Below are positions 26,001-37,914 of a stretch of 64,000 bases of DNA, piece after piece (positions within the stretch are counted from its first letter, which is position 1; each line of letters begins with the position of its first letter). The DNA lies in the NCBI RefSeq assembly GCF_900176515.1, contig NZ_FWXV01000001.1, positions 248,001 through 312,000 on the forward strand, read 5' to 3'. Origin of the DNA: Kibdelosporangium aridum (GTDB lineage Bacteria; Actinomycetota; Actinomycetes; Mycobacteriales; Pseudonocardiaceae). Made by a program: the position numbers and the translations under genes. The notes beneath the pieces were generated by a model. The model ran no database searches and was not told where the DNA came from. It was given only the letters and a program-made list of their open reading frames with translations.

Positions 26001-29000
26001 GGCGTCGACGTTGTGCTCGATGCATTGGCTGGCGAGTTTGTCGATGCTTCGTTGCGGTTGTTGCCGCGTGGCGGCCGTTTTGTCGAGATGGGCAAGACCG
26101 ATGTCCGTGACCCAGAACAGGTTGCTGGCGAGTACACAGGTGTGCGGTACCGCGCGTTCGACCTGATCGAGGCTGGTCCGGTCCGGATCGCGGAAATGTG
26201 GACCGAGCTCGTCGAATTGTTCGAGGCTGGCGCGATCAGGCCGTTGCCGGTGCGGGTGTGGGATGTCCGGCAGGCGGTGGATGCTTTCCGGTTCATGTCG
26301 CAGGCCAAGCATGTGGGCAAGGTCGTGCTCGGTATGCCGCGGACGTTGGATCCGGATGGCACGGTGTTGATCACCGGCGGGACGGGCAGCTTGGGTGGGT
26401 TGGTTGCTCGCCGTTTGGTGGAGCAAGGGGTTCGTCGCCTGGTGCTGTTGAGCCGTCGAGGGGTGGCCGCACCGGAACTGATCGAGGAATTGTCCGGTGC
26501 TGACGTGTCCGTGGTGGCGTGTGACGCAGCGGATCGTGATGCGTTGGCTGAGGTCATCACCGGCATTGACTCGTTGACCGGGGTTGTGCACACGGCGGGT
26601 GTGCTGGATGACGGTGTGGTCGAGTCGATGACGGCCGAGCGGGTCCAGAAGGTGATGGACCCCAAGGCTGTAGCGGCGTGGAACCTGCATGAGTTGACTC
26701 GTGATCTTGACCTGGCTGAGTTCGTGGTGTTCTCGTCGGCTTCGGGGATTTTCGGTAACCCGGGGCAGGCCAACTACTCCGCGGCGAACGCGTTCCTCGA
26801 TGGCTTGGCAGCTCACCGCCGGGCTGCGGGTCTGCCTGGATTGTCGTTGGCGTGGGGTTTGTGGGATCAGCAGGACGGCGGCATGGCGGCCGGAATGGCC
26901 AACGCGGACCGCGAGCGGATCTCCAGGTCTGGCAGCAACGCGTTGAGTCCCGAGCAGGGCTTGGCATTGTTCGACAGCGCGCGTTCCCGGGCCGATGCCG
27001 TGTTGGTGCCGGTGGTGCTGGAGCTGGGTTCCGGTCAGGCTCGGGCTGAGGACGTGCCGCCGCTGTTGCGGTCGCTCGTGCGGGTGTCGCGGCGGGCTGC
27101 CGCGGCGGGTGGTGCTGACTCGACGGGGTCACTGGCTCAGCGTCTGGCTGGGCTGTCCGCTGACCAGCAGATCGAGCTGTTGACGGGGATCATCCGCGAG
27201 CAGGCGGCCTTGGTACTCGGGTATCACGACGTCGACCTGGTTGAGCCGGATCGGTCGTTCCGTGAGCTGGGCTTCGACTCACTGACCGCGGTCGAGTTGC
27301 GCAACCGCCTCAACGCGCCGACCGGGCTGAAACTCCCGGCAACTCTGGTCTTCGACTATCCGACTCCGCTGGCCCTGGCCGACTACGTGCGCGGCGAACT
27401 GGTCGACGAGCAGGCAGTCGCCGTCGTCACCGATGTCGCTCGTGGCGTGACGGACGAGCCGATCGCGATCGTCGGCATCGGCTGCCGTTACCCGGGCGGC
27501 GTGACCTCGCCAGAGGAGTTCTGGCAGCTGATCGAGTCCGGCCGGGACGCCATCGCCGGGTTCCCGACCGACCGCGGCTGGGACATCGACGTCAGCTCCG
27601 CACGAGAAGGCGGTTTCCTCTACAACGCGCCGGAGTTCGACCCTGGGTTCTTCGGGATCTCGCCGCGTGAGGCGTTGGCGATGGATCCGCAGCAGCGGTT
27701 GTTGTTGGAGACGTCGTGGGAGGCCTTTGAGCGGGCCGGGATCGACCCGTTGTCGGTGAAGGGCAGCCAGACCGGTGTCTTCGTCGGCACCGCCACGCAG
27801 GGCTACGCCGTGGGCGTGTCCCAGATGCCCGACGGGCTGCAAGGACACCTGATGACCGGCACGACCCCGAGCGTGGCGTCCGGCCGTGTGGCCTACACGT
27901 TCGGCTTGGAAGGCCCGGCGGTCACTGTGGACACGGCCTGTTCCTCCTCGCTCGTGGCGCTGCACTGGGCGACGCACGCGTTGCGCAACGGTGAGTGCGA
28001 GATGGCGTTGGCCGGTGGTGTGACGGTCATGTCCGCGCCGGGTGCTTTCATCGAGTTCAGTGCACAGGGCGGTTTGTCTGCGGACGGCCGGTGCAAGGCG
28101 TTCTCGGACAGCGCGGACGGCACCGGTTGGGGTGAGGGCGCGGGCATGCTCCTGTTGGAGCGGCTGTCAGACGCTCGCCGCAAGGGACACAAGGTGCTCG
28201 CGCTGGTCCGTGGCAGTGCCATCAACCAGGACGGTGCGTCGAACGGGCTCACGGCCCCGAACGGTCCTTCGCAGCAGCGGGTGATCCGAGCCGCTCTGGC
28301 CAGTGCCGGCCTATCACCGTCTGATGTGGACGCTGTGGAGGCGCACGGCACCGGTACGGCGCTGGGTGACCCGATTGAGGCCCAGGCGTTGCTGGCGACC
28401 TACGGGCAGGATCGGGATCGTCCGTTGTGGCTGGGTTCGGTGAAGTCGAACATCGGTCACACTCAGGCTGCCGCTGGTGTCGCGGGCATCATCAAGGTGG
28501 TCATGGCGTTGCGGCACGGCATGCTGCCCAAGACTTTGCACGTGGACAAGCCTTCGTCGCATGTGGACTGGTCGTCCGGCGCGGTTGAACTGCTGACTGA
28601 CGCACAGCCATGGCTGGAGAACGGTCACCCGCGGCGCGCGGCGGTGTCGTCGTTCGGCATCAGCGGGACGAACGCGCACACGATCATCGAGCAGGCTCCC
28701 GAGCAGGAGTTCGAAGCCGTCTCGAAGGTGCCTTCTGTGGTCCCGTGGGTGCTCTCCGGCAAGTCGGCTCAGGCCCTCCGAGCACAGGCTGCGGCCCTTC
28801 GAGGCCTTGCCGATGGAAATCCGGGTGACATCGCGTTCTCGTTGGCGACCACCCGGGCCGCGTTGGAGCACCGCGCAGTTGTCTTGGGTGACGATCGCGC
28901 GAGCGCCCTGGAGGCGTTGGCAGAAGGACGCTCGTCCGCCGATGTGGTCACGGGTTCTGTGGTCCGTGGCAAGACGGCATTCCTGTTCACGGGCCAAGGC

Positions 29001-32000
29001 GCGCAGCGGGTCGGGATGGGCCGTGAGCTGTACGGTGAATTCCCCGTGTTCGCTGAGGCTTTCGATGCCGCGTGTGAGTTGTTGCATCCGCGTTTGCGTG
29101 AGGTCATTGACGGCGAGCCGGACTCGTTGAACCAGACGGAATTCGCCCAGGCAGGGCTCTTCGCTATCGAAGTTGCCCTGTTCCGGTTGCTGGAATCCTG
29201 GGGTGTGCGCCCTGACTACTTGATGGGCCACTCGATCGGCGAGATCTCCGCGGCCCATGTCGCCGGAGTGCTGTCGCTTGAAGACGCGTGCAAGCTGGTT
29301 GCGGCGCGTGGTCGCTTGATGCAGGCCCTGCCTGAGGGTGGAGCGATGGTCGCGATCGAGGCGACTGAGGATGAGATTGAGACGACGGACGAGTTCGGGA
29401 TCGCCGCGATCAACGGCCCGAACTCGGTGGTGATCTCCGGTGTTGAGTCCGCGGTTCTTGCGGTGGCTGAGCAGTTCTCGGCGCAGGGTCGTAAGACCAA
29501 GCGTCTGGCGGTCAGTCACGCGTTCCATTCGCCGTTGATGGAGCCGATGCTGGGGCAGTTCGCCGAGGTGCTCCGAGGCTTGACGTTCAACCAGCCTGCG
29601 ATTCCGGTCGTGTCGAACGTGACCGGCGAACTGGCCACTGAGTTGACTTCGCCGGAGTACTGGGTTTCCCACGTGCGCAGGGCAGTGCGGTTCGCCGATG
29701 GCGTGAACACCCTTGCCGCGCAAGGCGTGACGGCCTTCGTTGAGCTCGGCCCGGACGGTGTGCTGGCTGCGATGGCACAGGGCTGCGTGTCCGAAGGGCT
29801 GTTCGTGCCGGTCCTGCGGGCCGACCGGCCGGAGGTTCGTGCTGCGATCGGTGCGTTGGCCGCGTTGTACACCCGTGGTGTCGCTGTCGATTGGACCGCG
29901 TTGGTGCAGGGTGCTCGGGTTGATCTGCCGACGTATGCGTTCCAGCGTGAGCGGTACTGGCTGGAGGTAGGCGGGTCAGCGGCTGTTCAGGGCGATGTGA
30001 TCGACCAGGAGTTCTGGGAGATCGTCGAGCGGGCCGACGCGCGTTCGCTTGCCACGGAACTGGGGCACGACGAGCAGTCGCTGAGCGAACTACTGCCTTC
30101 GTTGTCGGCTTGGAGGCAGCGTCGTCAGGAATCCTCGGCAGCCCAAGGCTGGCGTTATTCGGTCTCATGGGTTCCGGTTGCCCTTCCGAAGGCTGCTGCC
30201 ACGGGACGTTGGCTGGTGCTGACGCACGAGCATGACGAGTCGCTCGCGACGCTGGGTGAAGTGCTGGTTGTCGAGCGGGCCGACCGCGCGGAGCTGGCTG
30301 GGATCCTGCGCGAGTTCGACGGTGTGCTGTCCTGTTTGGACGCCGTCGGCACGCTGGTTGTGGTTCAGGCCGCTGTGGACGCTGGTACCAAGGTGTGGGC
30401 AGTGACTCGTGGTGCGGTGTCTGTCGGTCGGGTGTCCGCGCCTGAGCAGGCTCAGGTGTGGGGTCTTGGCCGGGTGGCTGCGTTGGAGCACCCGGACGTG
30501 TGGGGCGGTCTGATCGACCTGCCCGAGAAGTTCGACGCGGACGTTGTGCACAGCGTGTTGGCTGACGGCACCGAGGACCAGGTCGCGCTCCGGCCGAATG
30601 GTGTGTTCGCACGAAGGTTGATGTCTGCGAGCCACTCGGCGACCGACGAACAGTGGTCCTTCTCAGGCACTGCTCTGATCACCGGAGGCACGGGTGCACT
30701 GGGCACCCAGGTCGCCCGTTGGCTGGCTGAGCGCGGCATTGGCCACCTGGTGCTGGTCAGCCGCCGTGGCGCCGCCTCGCCAGAGGCGATCGACGAACTG
30801 CGTGCACTGAACGTCGAGGTCACCGTCGCGGCGTGCGACGTCGCGGATCGGGCTGCGGTCGCTGAGCTTGTGGCTGGGTTGCCGGAACTGTCGGTTGTCG
30901 TGCACGCGGCAGGCCTTGCTCAGTCGACACCGCTGCTCGACTGCTCGGTCGAAGAGTTCCAAGAGGTGATGTCCGGCAAGGTCGCCGGTGCGGTGAATCT
31001 GCACGAGCTGACCCAGGATCTCGATGCCTTCATCGTGTTCTCGTCGATTGCGGCGACGTGGGGGAGTGGCGGCCAGAGTGCTTATGCCGCAGGCAACGCC
31101 TTCCTGGACGCGTTGATTGAGCAGCGTCGTGCTGACGGTCTGCCAGGCACCTCGGTCGCGTGGGGGCCGTGGGCGGGCAGCGGTATGGCCACCGGTGAGG
31201 CAGGGGAACACCTTGCGCGCCGTGGTTTGGTCGCGTTGTCGCCAGAGCGGGCTTTGGTCGCCTTGGGACAGGCACAGCGGGACACCACAATCACCGTCGT
31301 CGACGTGGACTGGCCGCGCTTCGCGTCGGTGTTCACGGCGCGGCGGCCGAGCCCGTTGCTGGCCGAGATCCCCGGCGCGGTCGCTGAAGAGCAGCCGACG
31401 AGCGATGGTTCCTCGGAGTTGAAGGAGAAGCTGGCCGGTCTGGACCCCGCCGCCAGGCAGAGGCACCTGGTGGATCTGGTCCGGACCGAAGCCGCGGTCG
31501 TCCTCGGTTACGCCGGGCCCGAAGCAGTCGAGCCGGATCGTGCGTTCCGTGAGTTGGGTTTTGACTCTCTGACTGCGGTTGAGCTTCGTAACCGGTTGGT
31601 TCCGTTGACTGGCTTGGAGTTGCCCGCGACTCTGGTGTTCGACTACCCGACCCCGAAGGTCCTCGCTGATCACCTCAGGGCTGAACTCCTGGACACCGAG
31701 GCAACCGCCGCGGTCGCGGTGACCGCCGCGGTTGCCAGTGATGAGCCGATCGCGATCGTGGGGATGGCCTGCCGGTTCCCCGGCGGTGTCGAAACTCCCG
31801 AGCAGCTGTGGAACCTGCTCGCTGAGGGCGAGGACGCGGTAGGGCCGTTCCCCGACGACCGCGGCTGGGATCTGGACGAGTTGTACCACCCTGAGCCCGG
31901 CCAGCCCGGGACGAGCTACACCCGCGACGGTGCGTTCCTCTACAACGTTGGCGAGTTCGATCCGACCTTCTTCGGGATCTCGCCGCGTGAGGCAGTGGCG

Positions 32001-35000
32001 ATGGATCCGCAGCAACGTCTGCTGCTGGAGACGTCGTGGGAGGCGTTCGAACGCGCCGGGATCGACCCGGTCGCGGCGCGGGGCAGCCGAACTGGCGTGT
32101 TCGTCGGCTCGAACGGGCAGGACTACCTGTCGGTGCTGCTTGCCTCGGCGGACATCGGTGACGGGCACCTGGGCACCGGAGTCTCGGCCAGTGTGGTGTC
32201 CGGCCGGATCGCGTACACGTTCGGCCTCGAAGGCCCAGCAGTCACTGTGGACACCGCGTGTTCGTCCTCGTTGGTGGCGCTGCACTTGGCGGTTCAGGCG
32301 CTGCGCAATGGTGAATGCGAAATGGCGTTGGCCGGTGGTGTGACAGTGATGTCCACGCCGGGCGCGTTCGTCGACTTCAGCGCCCAGCGTGGTCTCGCGA
32401 TGGACGGCCGTTGCAAAGCGTTTGCTGAAGCGGCAGACGGCACCGGCTGGGGTGAGGGCGTCGGCGTGCTCCTGGTGGAGCGGCTGTCCGACGCGCAGCG
32501 CAACGGGCGCAACATCCTCGCTGTGGTCCGTGGCAGCGCCATCAACCAGGACGGTGCATCCAACGGCCTCACCGCACCAAACGGTCCCTCGCAGCAGCGG
32601 GTGATCCGGGCGGCACTGGCGAACGCACGGCTGCAGCCGTCTGATGTGGACGCGATCGAAGCACACGGCACGGGAACCACTCTCGGCGATCCGATCGAGG
32701 CGCAGGCACTGCTGGCCACGTACGGCCGTGACCGGGACCGGCCGCTGTGGCTCGGTTCGGTGAAGTCGAACATCGGTCACACACAGGCCGCCGCTGGTGT
32801 CGCCGGCATCATCAAGATGGTCATGGCCATGCGCAACGGCATGCTGCCCAAGACTCTGCACGTCGACTCGCCTTCGTCGCACGTGGACTGGTCGTCGGGC
32901 ACGGTCGAACTGCTCACCGAGGCACAGGACTGGAAGCAGAACGGCCACCCGCGGCGCGCCGGGGTCTCGTCCTTCGGCATGAGCGGAACCAACGCGCACA
33001 TCATCGTGGAGCAGGCCCCCGAAGCTGTCGCGGCCGAGATTTCCCCGCTTGCCGTGGTTCCGTGGGTGATCTCGGCGAAGTCCGAGACCGCGCTGCGGGC
33101 GCTGGCCGCCCAGGTCGCCGAGTTCGATGGCGACGCAGGTGACGTTGCCGTGGGATTGGCTGCGCGCCCGGTGTTCGAGCACCGGGCGGTGGTCGTGGGT
33201 GACGACCCGGCCGCACTCATGGCAGCGGTCGCCGAAGGACAGATCCCGGCATTCGGCGCACAGGGCGTTTCGTCCACTGTGGATCGAGTAGTGTTCGTGT
33301 TCCCCGGCCAGGGTTCCCAGTGGGTGGGCATGGCGGCCCAGTTGCTGGACGAGAGCCCGGTGTTCGCGGAGCGAATGGCCGAGTGCGCGGTCGCGTTGGC
33401 GCCCTTCACAGAATGGTCGCTGCTGGACGTCCTCAACGATGAGGCCGCGCTGTCCAGGGTTGACGTGGTACAGCCTGTGCTGTGGGCAGTGATGGTGTCG
33501 CTGGCCGCGGCATGGGAGTCCCTGGGTGTGACTCCTGGCGCGGTTGTGGGGCATTCGCAGGGTGAAATCGCGGCCGCGGTCGTCGCTGGCGGACTGAGCC
33601 TGAGCGACGGCGCCCGAGTCGTGGCGTTGCGCAGCCAGGCCATCGCGGCCGGGCTGGCGGGTGCCGGTGGGATGCTCTCGGTCGCGGCACCGCTGGACGA
33701 GGTGACTGGACGGCTCAACGACCGGGTCTCGATCGCGGCGGTCAACGGCCCCAACGCCATCGTTCTGTCCGGTGACCCGGAGGCGTTGGCCGAGGTGATG
33801 GCCGCGTGTGAGGCCGACGGAATCCGAGCCCGGATGGTGGCGGTGGACTACGCGTCACACTCCGCACACGTCGAACGAATCGAGACGGAACTGGCCCGAG
33901 TCCTGGCGCCGGTACGGCCTCAGCCGGGCAAGATCCCGTTCTACTCCACTGTGGACTCGGCCTGGCTGGACACCACCGCGCTGACCGGCGAGTACTGGTA
34001 CCGCAACCTCAGGCAGACCGTGCAGTTCGCCGCGGCGGTCGAGCACCTGGCCGGCGAGGGACGTCAGCTCTTCGTCGAAGTCAGTGCGCACCCTGTGCTG
34101 ACCATGGCCATCCAGGACACCGTGGACGACTCCGCAGTGGGTACCTTGCGGCGCGACGAAGGCGACCTGCGCCGGTTGATGCTCTCGGCCGCCGAGGCGT
34201 TCTGCGCTGGCGCCACAGTGGATTGGCAGCAGATCACGGCAAACGCCGGAACCGTCCCGCCGGATCTGCCGACGTATCCGTTCCAGCGGCAGCGGTTCTG
34301 GCCCCGCGGCGGATCCATGGTCGGCGACCTCGCGGGCGCGGGGCTTGGCGCAGCCGACCACCCGCTGCTGGGCGCGGCACTGGATCTGGCTGGGGGAGAG
34401 CAGTTGGTGCTCACCACCCGCTTGTCCGTCGCGGCTCAGCCGTGGCTGGCTGACCACGTGGTCATGGACCGGACAGTGGCCCCGGGCACCGCGTTGGTGG
34501 AGCTGGCACTGCAGGCCGGTGACCGGGCGGGCTGCCCGAGCCTCGCGGAGCTGACCATCGAGGCGCCGCTGGTTCTGCCGCAGCAAGTGCAGATCGTGGT
34601 GGACGCCGCCGACCAGACCGGTGCTCGTGAACTGAACATCTATGCCCGTGAGAACCATGACCTGCCATGGACTCGGCACGCCACCGCGGTGGTGACACCC
34701 GAACCCGTACCGGATCCCGCCGAGAACCTGCGAGACTGGCCACCGGCCGGAGCGGACGCGGTGGACATCACCGGTCTGTACGAAGGGTTCGAGTCCGCTG
34801 GGCTGGTCTACGGCCCGGTGTTCCAAGGCCTTCGCGCGGTGTGGACGCGGGACGAGGAGATCTTCGCCGAGGTCGAGTTGCCGCACGCCGAGCACAGCCA
34901 GGCCAACCGGTTCGGGCTGCACCCGGCACTGCTCGACGCGGGCCTGCACGCCCTGGGAGTGGCGTCGTTCGGCGAGGGCGGCGCGTACCTGCCGTTCTCC

Positions 35001-37898
35001 TGGAGCGGGGTCTCCCTGCTGGCCACGGGTGCGAAGGTGCTGCGAGTCAAGCTGACCAAGCACAGCAACGAGAGCGTCTCGGTGCTGGCGACCGACGCCA
35101 ACGGTGACCCCGTCGCGGTCGTGGACTCGCTGGCGCTGCGCCCGGCGGCGGCCGCGGCGTCGTTGTCCAACAGCCAGAACCTGTTCCGGATGCAGTGGAT
35201 CACGCTGCCGCTGCCGGACAACGCGGCGGACGACACAGTCGTGCTGCCGTGGACAGCGGTCGAGGACGATCCACATCGGACCGTCCACAAAGCGTTGGAC
35301 GCGGTCCAGGACTGGCTGAAGGACGAAGGAAACGCCGGCTCGAGGCTCGTGTTCCTCACCACAGGAGCGATCGCGGCCGGATCAGGCGAAGACGTCCCCG
35401 ACTTGGCTTCCTCGCCTGTCTGGGGACTGGTCCGGTCCGCGCAGTCGGAGAACCCCGGCCGGTTCGTGCTCCTCGACACCGACGGCACGCAGGCGTCACA
35501 AGACGTGCTGGCCAAGGCGTTGGCCACCGACGAGCCACAACTCGCCATCCGCAACGGCACTGTCCACGCACCCAGGCTGGGACGAGTGGACAACTCCGTC
35601 GCCCTCACCCCGCCGGCGCAGACCTGGCACTTGGACGTCACATCCAAGGGCACGCTGGACAACCTCGCCCTGCTGCCGTTCCCCGATGCCGAAGCGCCGC
35701 TGGGCGACCTGGAAGTGCGGGTGGAAGTACGGGCCGCGGGCGTCAACTTCCGTGACGTCCTGATCGCCCTTGGCATGTATCCCGACGAGGTCATGCTCGG
35801 CAACGAAGGCGCGGGCATCGTCCGTGAGGTCGGCCGGGGCGTGACCGGCCTGGCGCCGGGCGACCGGGTGCTGGGGATCTTCGCCGGTGGTGTCGGCCCG
35901 GTCGCGGTCGCCGACAGCAGGCTGCTGGTCAAGCTCCCCGATGGGTGGTCCTTTGTGGACGGCGCGTCGGTCCCGGTGGTGTTCCTGACCGCGTACTACG
36001 CCCTGCGTGACCTCGCTGATCTGCGCAGCGGTGAGTCCGTGCTGATCCACGCGGCCGCGGGTGGCGTGGGCATGGCCGCCGTGCAGCTGGCGAAGCATTG
36101 GGGTGCCGAGGTCTTCGCGACCGCGAGCCCCGGCAAGTGGCAGGCAGTGCGGGACCTCGGCGTGGCGCAGACACATCTGGCTTCCTCGCGGGATCTCGAG
36201 TTCGAGCAGAAGATCACCGACGCCACGGCTGGCCGCGGCGTGGACGTTGTGCTGGACTCGCTTGCCCGTGAGTTCGTCGACGCCTCACTGCGGCTGTTGC
36301 CACGTGGCGGACGGTTCGTCGAGATGGGCAAAAGCGACATCCGCGACGCCGACCAGGTCGCCGCCGAACACCCGGGTGTGCGCTACCGCGCGTTCGACGT
36401 GATCGAAGCGGGCGCCGAGCGAATGGGCGAAATCCTGCACGAGGTGATGGCCCTGTTCGCGGCCGGTGTCCTGCACCCGCTGCCGACAAGGGCATGGGAC
36501 GTCCGGCAGGCCAAGGACGCGTTCCGGTTCATCTCCCAGGCCAAGCACATCGGCAAGGTCGTGCTCACGGTGCCACGCGAAGGCCGCGTGGGCACGGTAT
36601 TGATCACTGGTGGTACCGGGAACCTCGGTGCGGCAGCCGCGAAGCACCTCGTGACCGCGCACGGAGTCCGGGACCTGGTGCTGGCCAGCCGGAGCGGGCC
36701 GGCCAGCGCGGGTGATCTGGAGCGTGAGCTTACCGAACTGGGCGCGCAGGTCCGGATCGTCCAGTGTGACGTGGCCGAGCGGGCAGCGGTGGCCAAGCTG
36801 CTGGCTGAGATCGGCGACGCGCTGACCGGAGTCGTGCACACGGCGGGAACGCTCGACGACGGTCTGGTCGGCAACCTGACCGCCGAGCGCGTCAGTGCAG
36901 TCCTGCGGTCCAAAGTCGACGGTGCCATGCACCTCGACGAACTCACGCGGGACAAGGACTTGTCGCTGTTCGTGCTCTACTCCGGCGCCGCCGGGATCTT
37001 CGGCGGTGCCGGGCAGGCAGGTTACGCGGCCGCGAACGTGTTCCTCGACGCGTTGGCCCATCGTCGGCGGACGGCAGGGCTACCCGCGGTCTCGCTGGCA
37101 TGGGGTCTGTGGGCGCAGCTCGGCGGTATGACCGCGCACCTCGACGAGGCCGACCTGGCCAGGCTCGGCCGGGACGGGGTCGGTGGGCTGACGACCGAGG
37201 AGGGCATGGCCCTGTTCGACGCGGCGCTCGCAGTGGGCGAGCCGCTGCTGGTGCCGATGCGGCTGGACCTCGCAGGGCTGCGGCGGCAACGGCCGGACGA
37301 GGTCGCACACGTCCTGCGGGCGTTCACCGGTACCGCGCAGACGCGCCGGGTGGCGGGGGACGCGCCGGACAGCAGCGAGCCGCGTCTGATCAAGCAACTG
37401 ACCGGGCAGACCGAAGCCGAGCAGGCACGGATCCTGCTCGACGTGGTCCGCGCCGAGGCGGCGGCCGTGCTTGGCTTCCCGTCGGCCGCGGACGTGACAC
37501 CCGAACGGGCCTTCCGCGAGCTCGGGTTCGACTCGCTGACCGGCGTCGAACTGCGCAACCGGCTCAGCCGGATCACCGGCAGCAGGCTCGCGCCGACGCT
37601 GGTCTTCGACCACGCCACGCCCCAGGCACTGGCCGAGTTCCTGCGTGGCGAGCTCGCGCCGAGCCAGAGCGAGACGGCCGCCGCGGGCGTACTCGGTGAA
37701 CTGGACCGGCTCGAGACCGCGATGGCCGGTTTCGTCCCGGACAACGGCACAGGCGGCGAGGTCGCCGCCCGGCTGCGGGCACTGCTGGCCCGGTTCGAGG
37801 AGGCCGCGCCTGCCGAAAACGGGATGTCCCAGCGGATCCAGGACGCCACGGCGGACCAGATCTTCGATCTCATCGACAACGACCTGCAGATCTCCTGA
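17058..37898 (+). CDS. Modular type I PKS, four modules (KR / DH-ER-KR / KR / DH-ER-KR)
   Basis: 6946 aa. ATG 17058 gives [18 protein letters not shown], a standard N-terminal docking helix; GGAAG at 17046-17050 is the ribosome site. It lies 43 bp after the previous gene. Module 1: KS Cys200; AT Ser636, HAFH 731 (malonyl); PKS dimerisation element ~885-940; A-type KR (Trp1254); ACP Ser1422. Module 2: KS Cys1653; AT Ser2094, HAFH 2189 (malonyl); DH His2392/Asp2554; ER ~2789-3091; B-type KR (LDD 3183); ACP Ser3408. Module 3: KS Cys3628; AT Ser4059, HAFH 4154 (malonyl); dimerisation element ~4310-4360; A-type KR (Trp4668); ACP Ser4837. Module 4: KS Cys5068; AT Ser5500, YASH 5598 (methylmalonyl); DH with His5800 and Asp5960 but Asp5804 replacing the motif glycine; ER ~6198-6505; B-type KR (LDD 6599); ACP Ser6826. 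A C-terminal docking domain follows from ~6870. Predicted output: C11-OH, C9 saturated, C7-OH, C4-methyl with saturated C5. Confidence 0.97.
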   Translation: MDNENKLLNYLKRATADLRDAHRQLREVEERQQEPIAIIGIACRFPGGVRSPEDLWRLLESEQDAISGFPTDRGWDLADPDGADLGAGGGGFLYEAPEFDPGFFGISPREALAMDPQQRLLLETSWEAFERAGIDPLSVKGSQTGVFVGAAAHGYGISVDAAPDGVQGHLMTGTTPSVASGRIAYTFGLEGPAVTVDTACSSSLVALHLAAHSLRRGECDMAFAGGVTVMAGPGTFVEFSAQGGLAGDGRCKAFADGADGTGWGEGVGILLLERLSDARRKGRSILAVVRGSAVNQDGASNGLTAPNGPSQRRVIRAALDSAGLSPSDVDAVEAHGTGTSLGDPIEAQALLATYGRDRERPLLLGSVKSNIGHTQAAAGVAGVIKMVMAMRNGVLPKTLHVDKPSSHIDWSSGAVELLTEAREWPEVDRPWRAAVSSFGISGTNAHTIIEQAPAQEQDTASAAPSVVPWVLSGKTAAALRAQAAALRSVVDTSADVKDVAFSLVSTRAALDHRAVVLGDSRESLSEALGALAEGGSSADVITGSVARGKLAFLFTGQGAQRVGMGRELYAEFPVFAEAFDAVCELLHPRLREVVDGERELLNQTEFAQAGLFAVEVALFRLVESWGVRPDFLMGHSIGEISAAHVAGVLSLEDACKLVSARGRLMQALPSGGAMVAIEATEDEIESTDEFGIAAINGPNSVVISGVESVVLGVAEQFAARGRKTKRLQVSHAFHSPLMEPMLAEFAEVLRGLEFSEPQIPVVSNVTGGLATELASPEYWVSHVRQAVRFADGVKTLSAQGVSAFVELGPDGVLAGMAQGCVSEGLFVPVLRGDRPEVRAAIGALAALHTRGVSVDWTALVQGARVDLPTYAFQRERYWLEVGGSAAVQGDVIDQKFWEIVERADARSLASELGLDEQSLSELLPSLSAWRRRRQESSLVEGWRYSVSWTPVTVPQAAAAGRWLVLVPEPDESLSALGEVVVVERPDRAELAERLRDFDGVLSCLDAVGTLVVVQAAVDADRKVWAVTRGAVSVGRSDRVRAVEQAQVWGLGRVAALEHPDVWGGLIDLPNQVDSRVLAMVDGVLADGTEDQVAVRSSGVFGRRLVPAAQTAGSEPWSFSGTALITGGTGALGSQVARWLAGRGIGHLVLVSRRGVDSPGASDLADELRELGAEVTLAACDVADRAAVAELVESLPELSVVVHAAGVAQSTALAECSAEEFAEVVAGKVAGAVNLHELTQDLDAFIVFSSIAATWGSGGQCGYAAGNAFLDALIEQRRADGLPGTSVAWGPWAGSGMATGEAGEHLARRGLVALSPERALVALGQAQRDTTVTVANVDWPRFASVFTSVRPSPLLTEIPGAVEQAPETESSTGLKAELAGLDSASQQQFLVDLVRAEAAVVLGYAGPEAVEPDRAFRELGFDSLTAVELRNRLVPLTGLELPATLVFDYPNPKVLADHLKAELLDGEASAEIRTTTAVANDEPIAIVGMACRFPGGVETPEQLWSLLAEGKDAVGEFPADRGWDLESLYNPDPEHLGTSYTKDGAFLDLAGHFDPGFFGISPREAVAMDPQQRLLLETSWEAFERAGIDPASVRGSQTGVFVGSNGQDYLSVLLASADIGDGHLGTGVSASVVSGRIAYTLGLEGPAVTVDTACSSSLVAIHLAVQALRNGECEMALAGGVTVMATPGAFVDFSAQRGLAVDGRCKAFAEAADGTGWGEGVGVLLVERLSDAQRKGHPVLAVVRGSAVNQDGASNGLTAPNGPSQQRVIRAALASAGLSASDVDAVEAHGTGTALGDPIEAQALLATYGQDRDRPLWLGSVKSNIGHTQAAAGVAGIIKMVMAMHNGVLPKTLHVDAPSSHVDWSSGAVELLTEAQDWKPNGRPRRAGISSFGISGTNAHTIIEQAPTQELETSSQAPSVVPWVLSAKSSAALTGQAASLKSFVEQDDTSVADVARALATTRGTWDRRAVAVGGDRESLLSAVTALAEGRQAPNLIEGTVNAGKLAFLFTGQGAQRLGMGRELYAEFPVFAEAFDAACAYFDQQLDRPIRDVVLGEPELLDQTAFTQAALFAVEVALFRLVESWGVRPDFLMGHSIGEISAAHVAGVLSLADACKLVAARGRLMQALPAGGAMVAVEATEDEFEPTSEWGIAAINGPRSVVISGVESAVLAVAEKFAAQGRKTKRLQVSHAFHSPLMEPMLAEFAEALRCLEFSEPRIPVVSNVTGELATELASPEYWVSHVRQAVRFTDGVQTLADQGVTAFVELGPDGVLTAMAQGCLPEADALFVPMLRGERPEPESAVTALAALHVRGIRVDWNAFFGPGPRVDLPTYAFQREYYWPKVSGMLAGDVTSAGLGAANHPLLGAAVELAASDGVVLTGRLSVRTHPWLADHMIMGRVLVPGTAVVELAVAAGDRVGCGYVEELALHAPLVLPESDSVQLQVVVGMADDQGRREVSIHSRAATDVDWTTNASGVLAAKESAATALTEWPPAGARSLEVAGLYEGLSAVGFGYGESFRGLKAAWAHGEEVFAEVELPAEMRADAAHFGLHPALFDAGLHALALRETDSEGGLVPFAWTGVSLFAVGASSVRVRLTPAGDGAVSVVVADAEGQPVAVVDSLVMRAISGDQLAAGSTPDALFQLNWEPIALPDGDVPDYTVVECVSGGPVDVVSSMLVSVQEWLASPDDAHLVVVTRGAVAVDPGEVVRDVAAAGVWGLLRTVQAEHPGRVVVVDVDDDLRSAEVLGAVVGSGEPQVVVRGGEAFAARLGRASGQLVAPAGAWRLDSVGKGTLSNLSLIEYPDAEEPLGPLEIRIAVRAAGVNFRDVLNALGMYPGDAGLMGIEGAGVVLEVGPEVTGLVPGDRVMGLISASFGPVAVSDSRMVTRIPDGWTFAEAATVPVVFLTAFYALRDLADVQSGESVLVHAAAGGVGMAAVQLAQHWGMRVFGTASPGKWGAVGLAEENLASSRDLGFEQKFMAATDGQGVDVVLDALAGEFVDASLRLLPRGGRFVEMGKTDVRDPEQVAGEYTGVRYRAFDLIEAGPVRIAEMWTELVELFEAGAIRPLPVRVWDVRQAVDAFRFMSQAKHVGKVVLGMPRTLDPDGTVLITGGTGSLGGLVARRLVEQGVRRLVLLSRRGVAAPELIEELSGADVSVVACDAADRDALAEVITGIDSLTGVVHTAGVLDDGVVESMTAERVQKVMDPKAVAAWNLHELTRDLDLAEFVVFSSASGIFGNPGQANYSAANAFLDGLAAHRRAAGLPGLSLAWGLWDQQDGGMAAGMANADRERISRSGSNALSPEQGLALFDSARSRADAVLVPVVLELGSGQARAEDVPPLLRSLVRVSRRAAAAGGADSTGSLAQRLAGLSADQQIELLTGIIREQAALVLGYHDVDLVEPDRSFRELGFDSLTAVELRNRLNAPTGLKLPATLVFDYPTPLALADYVRGELVDEQAVAVVTDVARGVTDEPIAIVGIGCRYPGGVTSPEEFWQLIESGRDAIAGFPTDRGWDIDVSSAREGGFLYNAPEFDPGFFGISPREALAMDPQQRLLLETSWEAFERAGIDPLSVKGSQTGVFVGTATQGYAVGVSQMPDGLQGHLMTGTTPSVASGRVAYTFGLEGPAVTVDTACSSSLVALHWATHALRNGECEMALAGGVTVMSAPGAFIEFSAQGGLSADGRCKAFSDSADGTGWGEGAGMLLLERLSDARRKGHKVLALVRGSAINQDGASNGLTAPNGPSQQRVIRAALASAGLSPSDVDAVEAHGTGTALGDPIEAQALLATYGQDRDRPLWLGSVKSNIGHTQAAAGVAGIIKVVMALRHGMLPKTLHVDKPSSHVDWSSGAVELLTDAQPWLENGHPRRAAVSSFGISGTNAHTIIEQAPEQEFEAVSKVPSVVPWVLSGKSAQALRAQAAALRGLADGNPGDIAFSLATTRAALEHRAVVLGDDRASALEALAEGRSSADVVTGSVVRGKTAFLFTGQGAQRVGMGRELYGEFPVFAEAFDAACELLHPRLREVIDGEPDSLNQTEFAQAGLFAIEVALFRLLESWGVRPDYLMGHSIGEISAAHVAGVLSLEDACKLVAARGRLMQALPEGGAMVAIEATEDEIETTDEFGIAAINGPNSVVISGVESAVLAVAEQFSAQGRKTKRLAVSHAFHSPLMEPMLGQFAEVLRGLTFNQPAIPVVSNVTGELATELTSPEYWVSHVRRAVRFADGVNTLAAQGVTAFVELGPDGVLAAMAQGCVSEGLFVPVLRADRPEVRAAIGALAALYTRGVAVDWTALVQGARVDLPTYAFQRERYWLEVGGSAAVQGDVIDQEFWEIVERADARSLATELGHDEQSLSELLPSLSAWRQRRQESSAAQGWRYSVSWVPVALPKAAATGRWLVLTHEHDESLATLGEVLVVERADRAELAGILREFDGVLSCLDAVGTLVVVQAAVDAGTKVWAVTRGAVSVGRVSAPEQAQVWGLGRVAALEHPDVWGGLIDLPEKFDADVVHSVLADGTEDQVALRPNGVFARRLMSASHSATDEQWSFSGTALITGGTGALGTQVARWLAERGIGHLVLVSRRGAASPEAIDELRALNVEVTVAACDVADRAAVAELVAGLPELSVVVHAAGLAQSTPLLDCSVEEFQEVMSGKVAGAVNLHELTQDLDAFIVFSSIAATWGSGGQSAYAAGNAFLDALIEQRRADGLPGTSVAWGPWAGSGMATGEAGEHLARRGLVALSPERALVALGQAQRDTTITVVDVDWPRFASVFTARRPSPLLAEIPGAVAEEQPTSDGSSELKEKLAGLDPAARQRHLVDLVRTEAAVVLGYAGPEAVEPDRAFRELGFDSLTAVELRNRLVPLTGLELPATLVFDYPTPKVLADHLRAELLDTEATAAVAVTAAVASDEPIAIVGMACRFPGGVETPEQLWNLLAEGEDAVGPFPDDRGWDLDELYHPEPGQPGTSYTRDGAFLYNVGEFDPTFFGISPREAVAMDPQQRLLLETSWEAFERAGIDPVAARGSRTGVFVGSNGQDYLSVLLASADIGDGHLGTGVSASVVSGRIAYTFGLEGPAVTVDTACSSSLVALHLAVQALRNGECEMALAGGVTVMSTPGAFVDFSAQRGLAMDGRCKAFAEAADGTGWGEGVGVLLVERLSDAQRNGRNILAVVRGSAINQDGASNGLTAPNGPSQQRVIRAALANARLQPSDVDAIEAHGTGTTLGDPIEAQALLATYGRDRDRPLWLGSVKSNIGHTQAAAGVAGIIKMVMAMRNGMLPKTLHVDSPSSHVDWSSGTVELLTEAQDWKQNGHPRRAGVSSFGMSGTNAHIIVEQAPEAVAAEISPLAVVPWVISAKSETALRALAAQVAEFDGDAGDVAVGLAARPVFEHRAVVVGDDPAALMAAVAEGQIPAFGAQGVSSTVDRVVFVFPGQGSQWVGMAAQLLDESPVFAERMAECAVALAPFTEWSLLDVLNDEAALSRVDVVQPVLWAVMVSLAAAWESLGVTPGAVVGHSQGEIAAAVVAGGLSLSDGARVVALRSQAIAAGLAGAGGMLSVAAPLDEVTGRLNDRVSIAAVNGPNAIVLSGDPEALAEVMAACEADGIRARMVAVDYASHSAHVERIETELARVLAPVRPQPGKIPFYSTVDSAWLDTTALTGEYWYRNLRQTVQFAAAVEHLAGEGRQLFVEVSAHPVLTMAIQDTVDDSAVGTLRRDEGDLRRLMLSAAEAFCAGATVDWQQITANAGTVPPDLPTYPFQRQRFWPRGGSMVGDLAGAGLGAADHPLLGAALDLAGGEQLVLTTRLSVAAQPWLADHVVMDRTVAPGTALVELALQAGDRAGCPSLAELTIEAPLVLPQQVQIVVDAADQTGARELNIYARENHDLPWTRHATAVVTPEPVPDPAENLRDWPPAGADAVDITGLYEGFESAGLVYGPVFQGLRAVWTRDEEIFAEVELPHAEHSQANRFGLHPALLDAGLHALGVASFGEGGAYLPFSWSGVSLLATGAKVLRVKLTKHSNESVSVLATDANGDPVAVVDSLALRPAAAAASLSNSQNLFRMQWITLPLPDNAADDTVVLPWTAVEDDPHRTVHKALDAVQDWLKDEGNAGSRLVFLTTGAIAAGSGEDVPDLASSPVWGLVRSAQSENPGRFVLLDTDGTQASQDVLAKALATDEPQLAIRNGTVHAPRLGRVDNSVALTPPAQTWHLDVTSKGTLDNLALLPFPDAEAPLGDLEVRVEVRAAGVNFRDVLIALGMYPDEVMLGNEGAGIVREVGRGVTGLAPGDRVLGIFAGGVGPVAVADSRLLVKLPDGWSFVDGASVPVVFLTAYYALRDLADLRSGESVLIHAAAGGVGMAAVQLAKHWGAEVFATASPGKWQAVRDLGVAQTHLASSRDLEFEQKITDATAGRGVDVVLDSLAREFVDASLRLLPRGGRFVEMGKSDIRDADQVAAEHPGVRYRAFDVIEAGAERMGEILHEVMALFAAGVLHPLPTRAWDVRQAKDAFRFISQAKHIGKVVLTVPREGRVGTVLITGGTGNLGAAAAKHLVTAHGVRDLVLASRSGPASAGDLERELTELGAQVRIVQCDVAERAAVAKLLAEIGDALTGVVHTAGTLDDGLVGNLTAERVSAVLRSKVDGAMHLDELTRDKDLSLFVLYSGAAGIFGGAGQAGYAAANVFLDALAHRRRTAGLPAVSLAWGLWAQLGGMTAHLDEADLARLGRDGVGGLTTEEGMALFDAALAVGEPLLVPMRLDLAGLRRQRPDEVAHVLRAFTGTAQTRRVAGDAPDSSEPRLIKQLTGQTEAEQARILLDVVRAEAAAVLGFPSAADVTPERAFRELGFDSLTGVELRNRLSRITGSRLAPTLVFDHATPQALAEFLRGELAPSQSETAAAGVLGELDRLETAMAGFVPDNGTGGEVAARLRALLARFEEAAPAENGMSQRIQDATADQIFDLIDNDLQIS

Positions 37899-37914
37899 CC
37901 TGCCGAGGGAAGCC

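Noticed and set aside
37645..37914. Upstream extension of the terminal PKS by 90 codons
   Set aside because: It overlaps the previous gene. ATG 37915 has GAGGGA and the standard docking helix.
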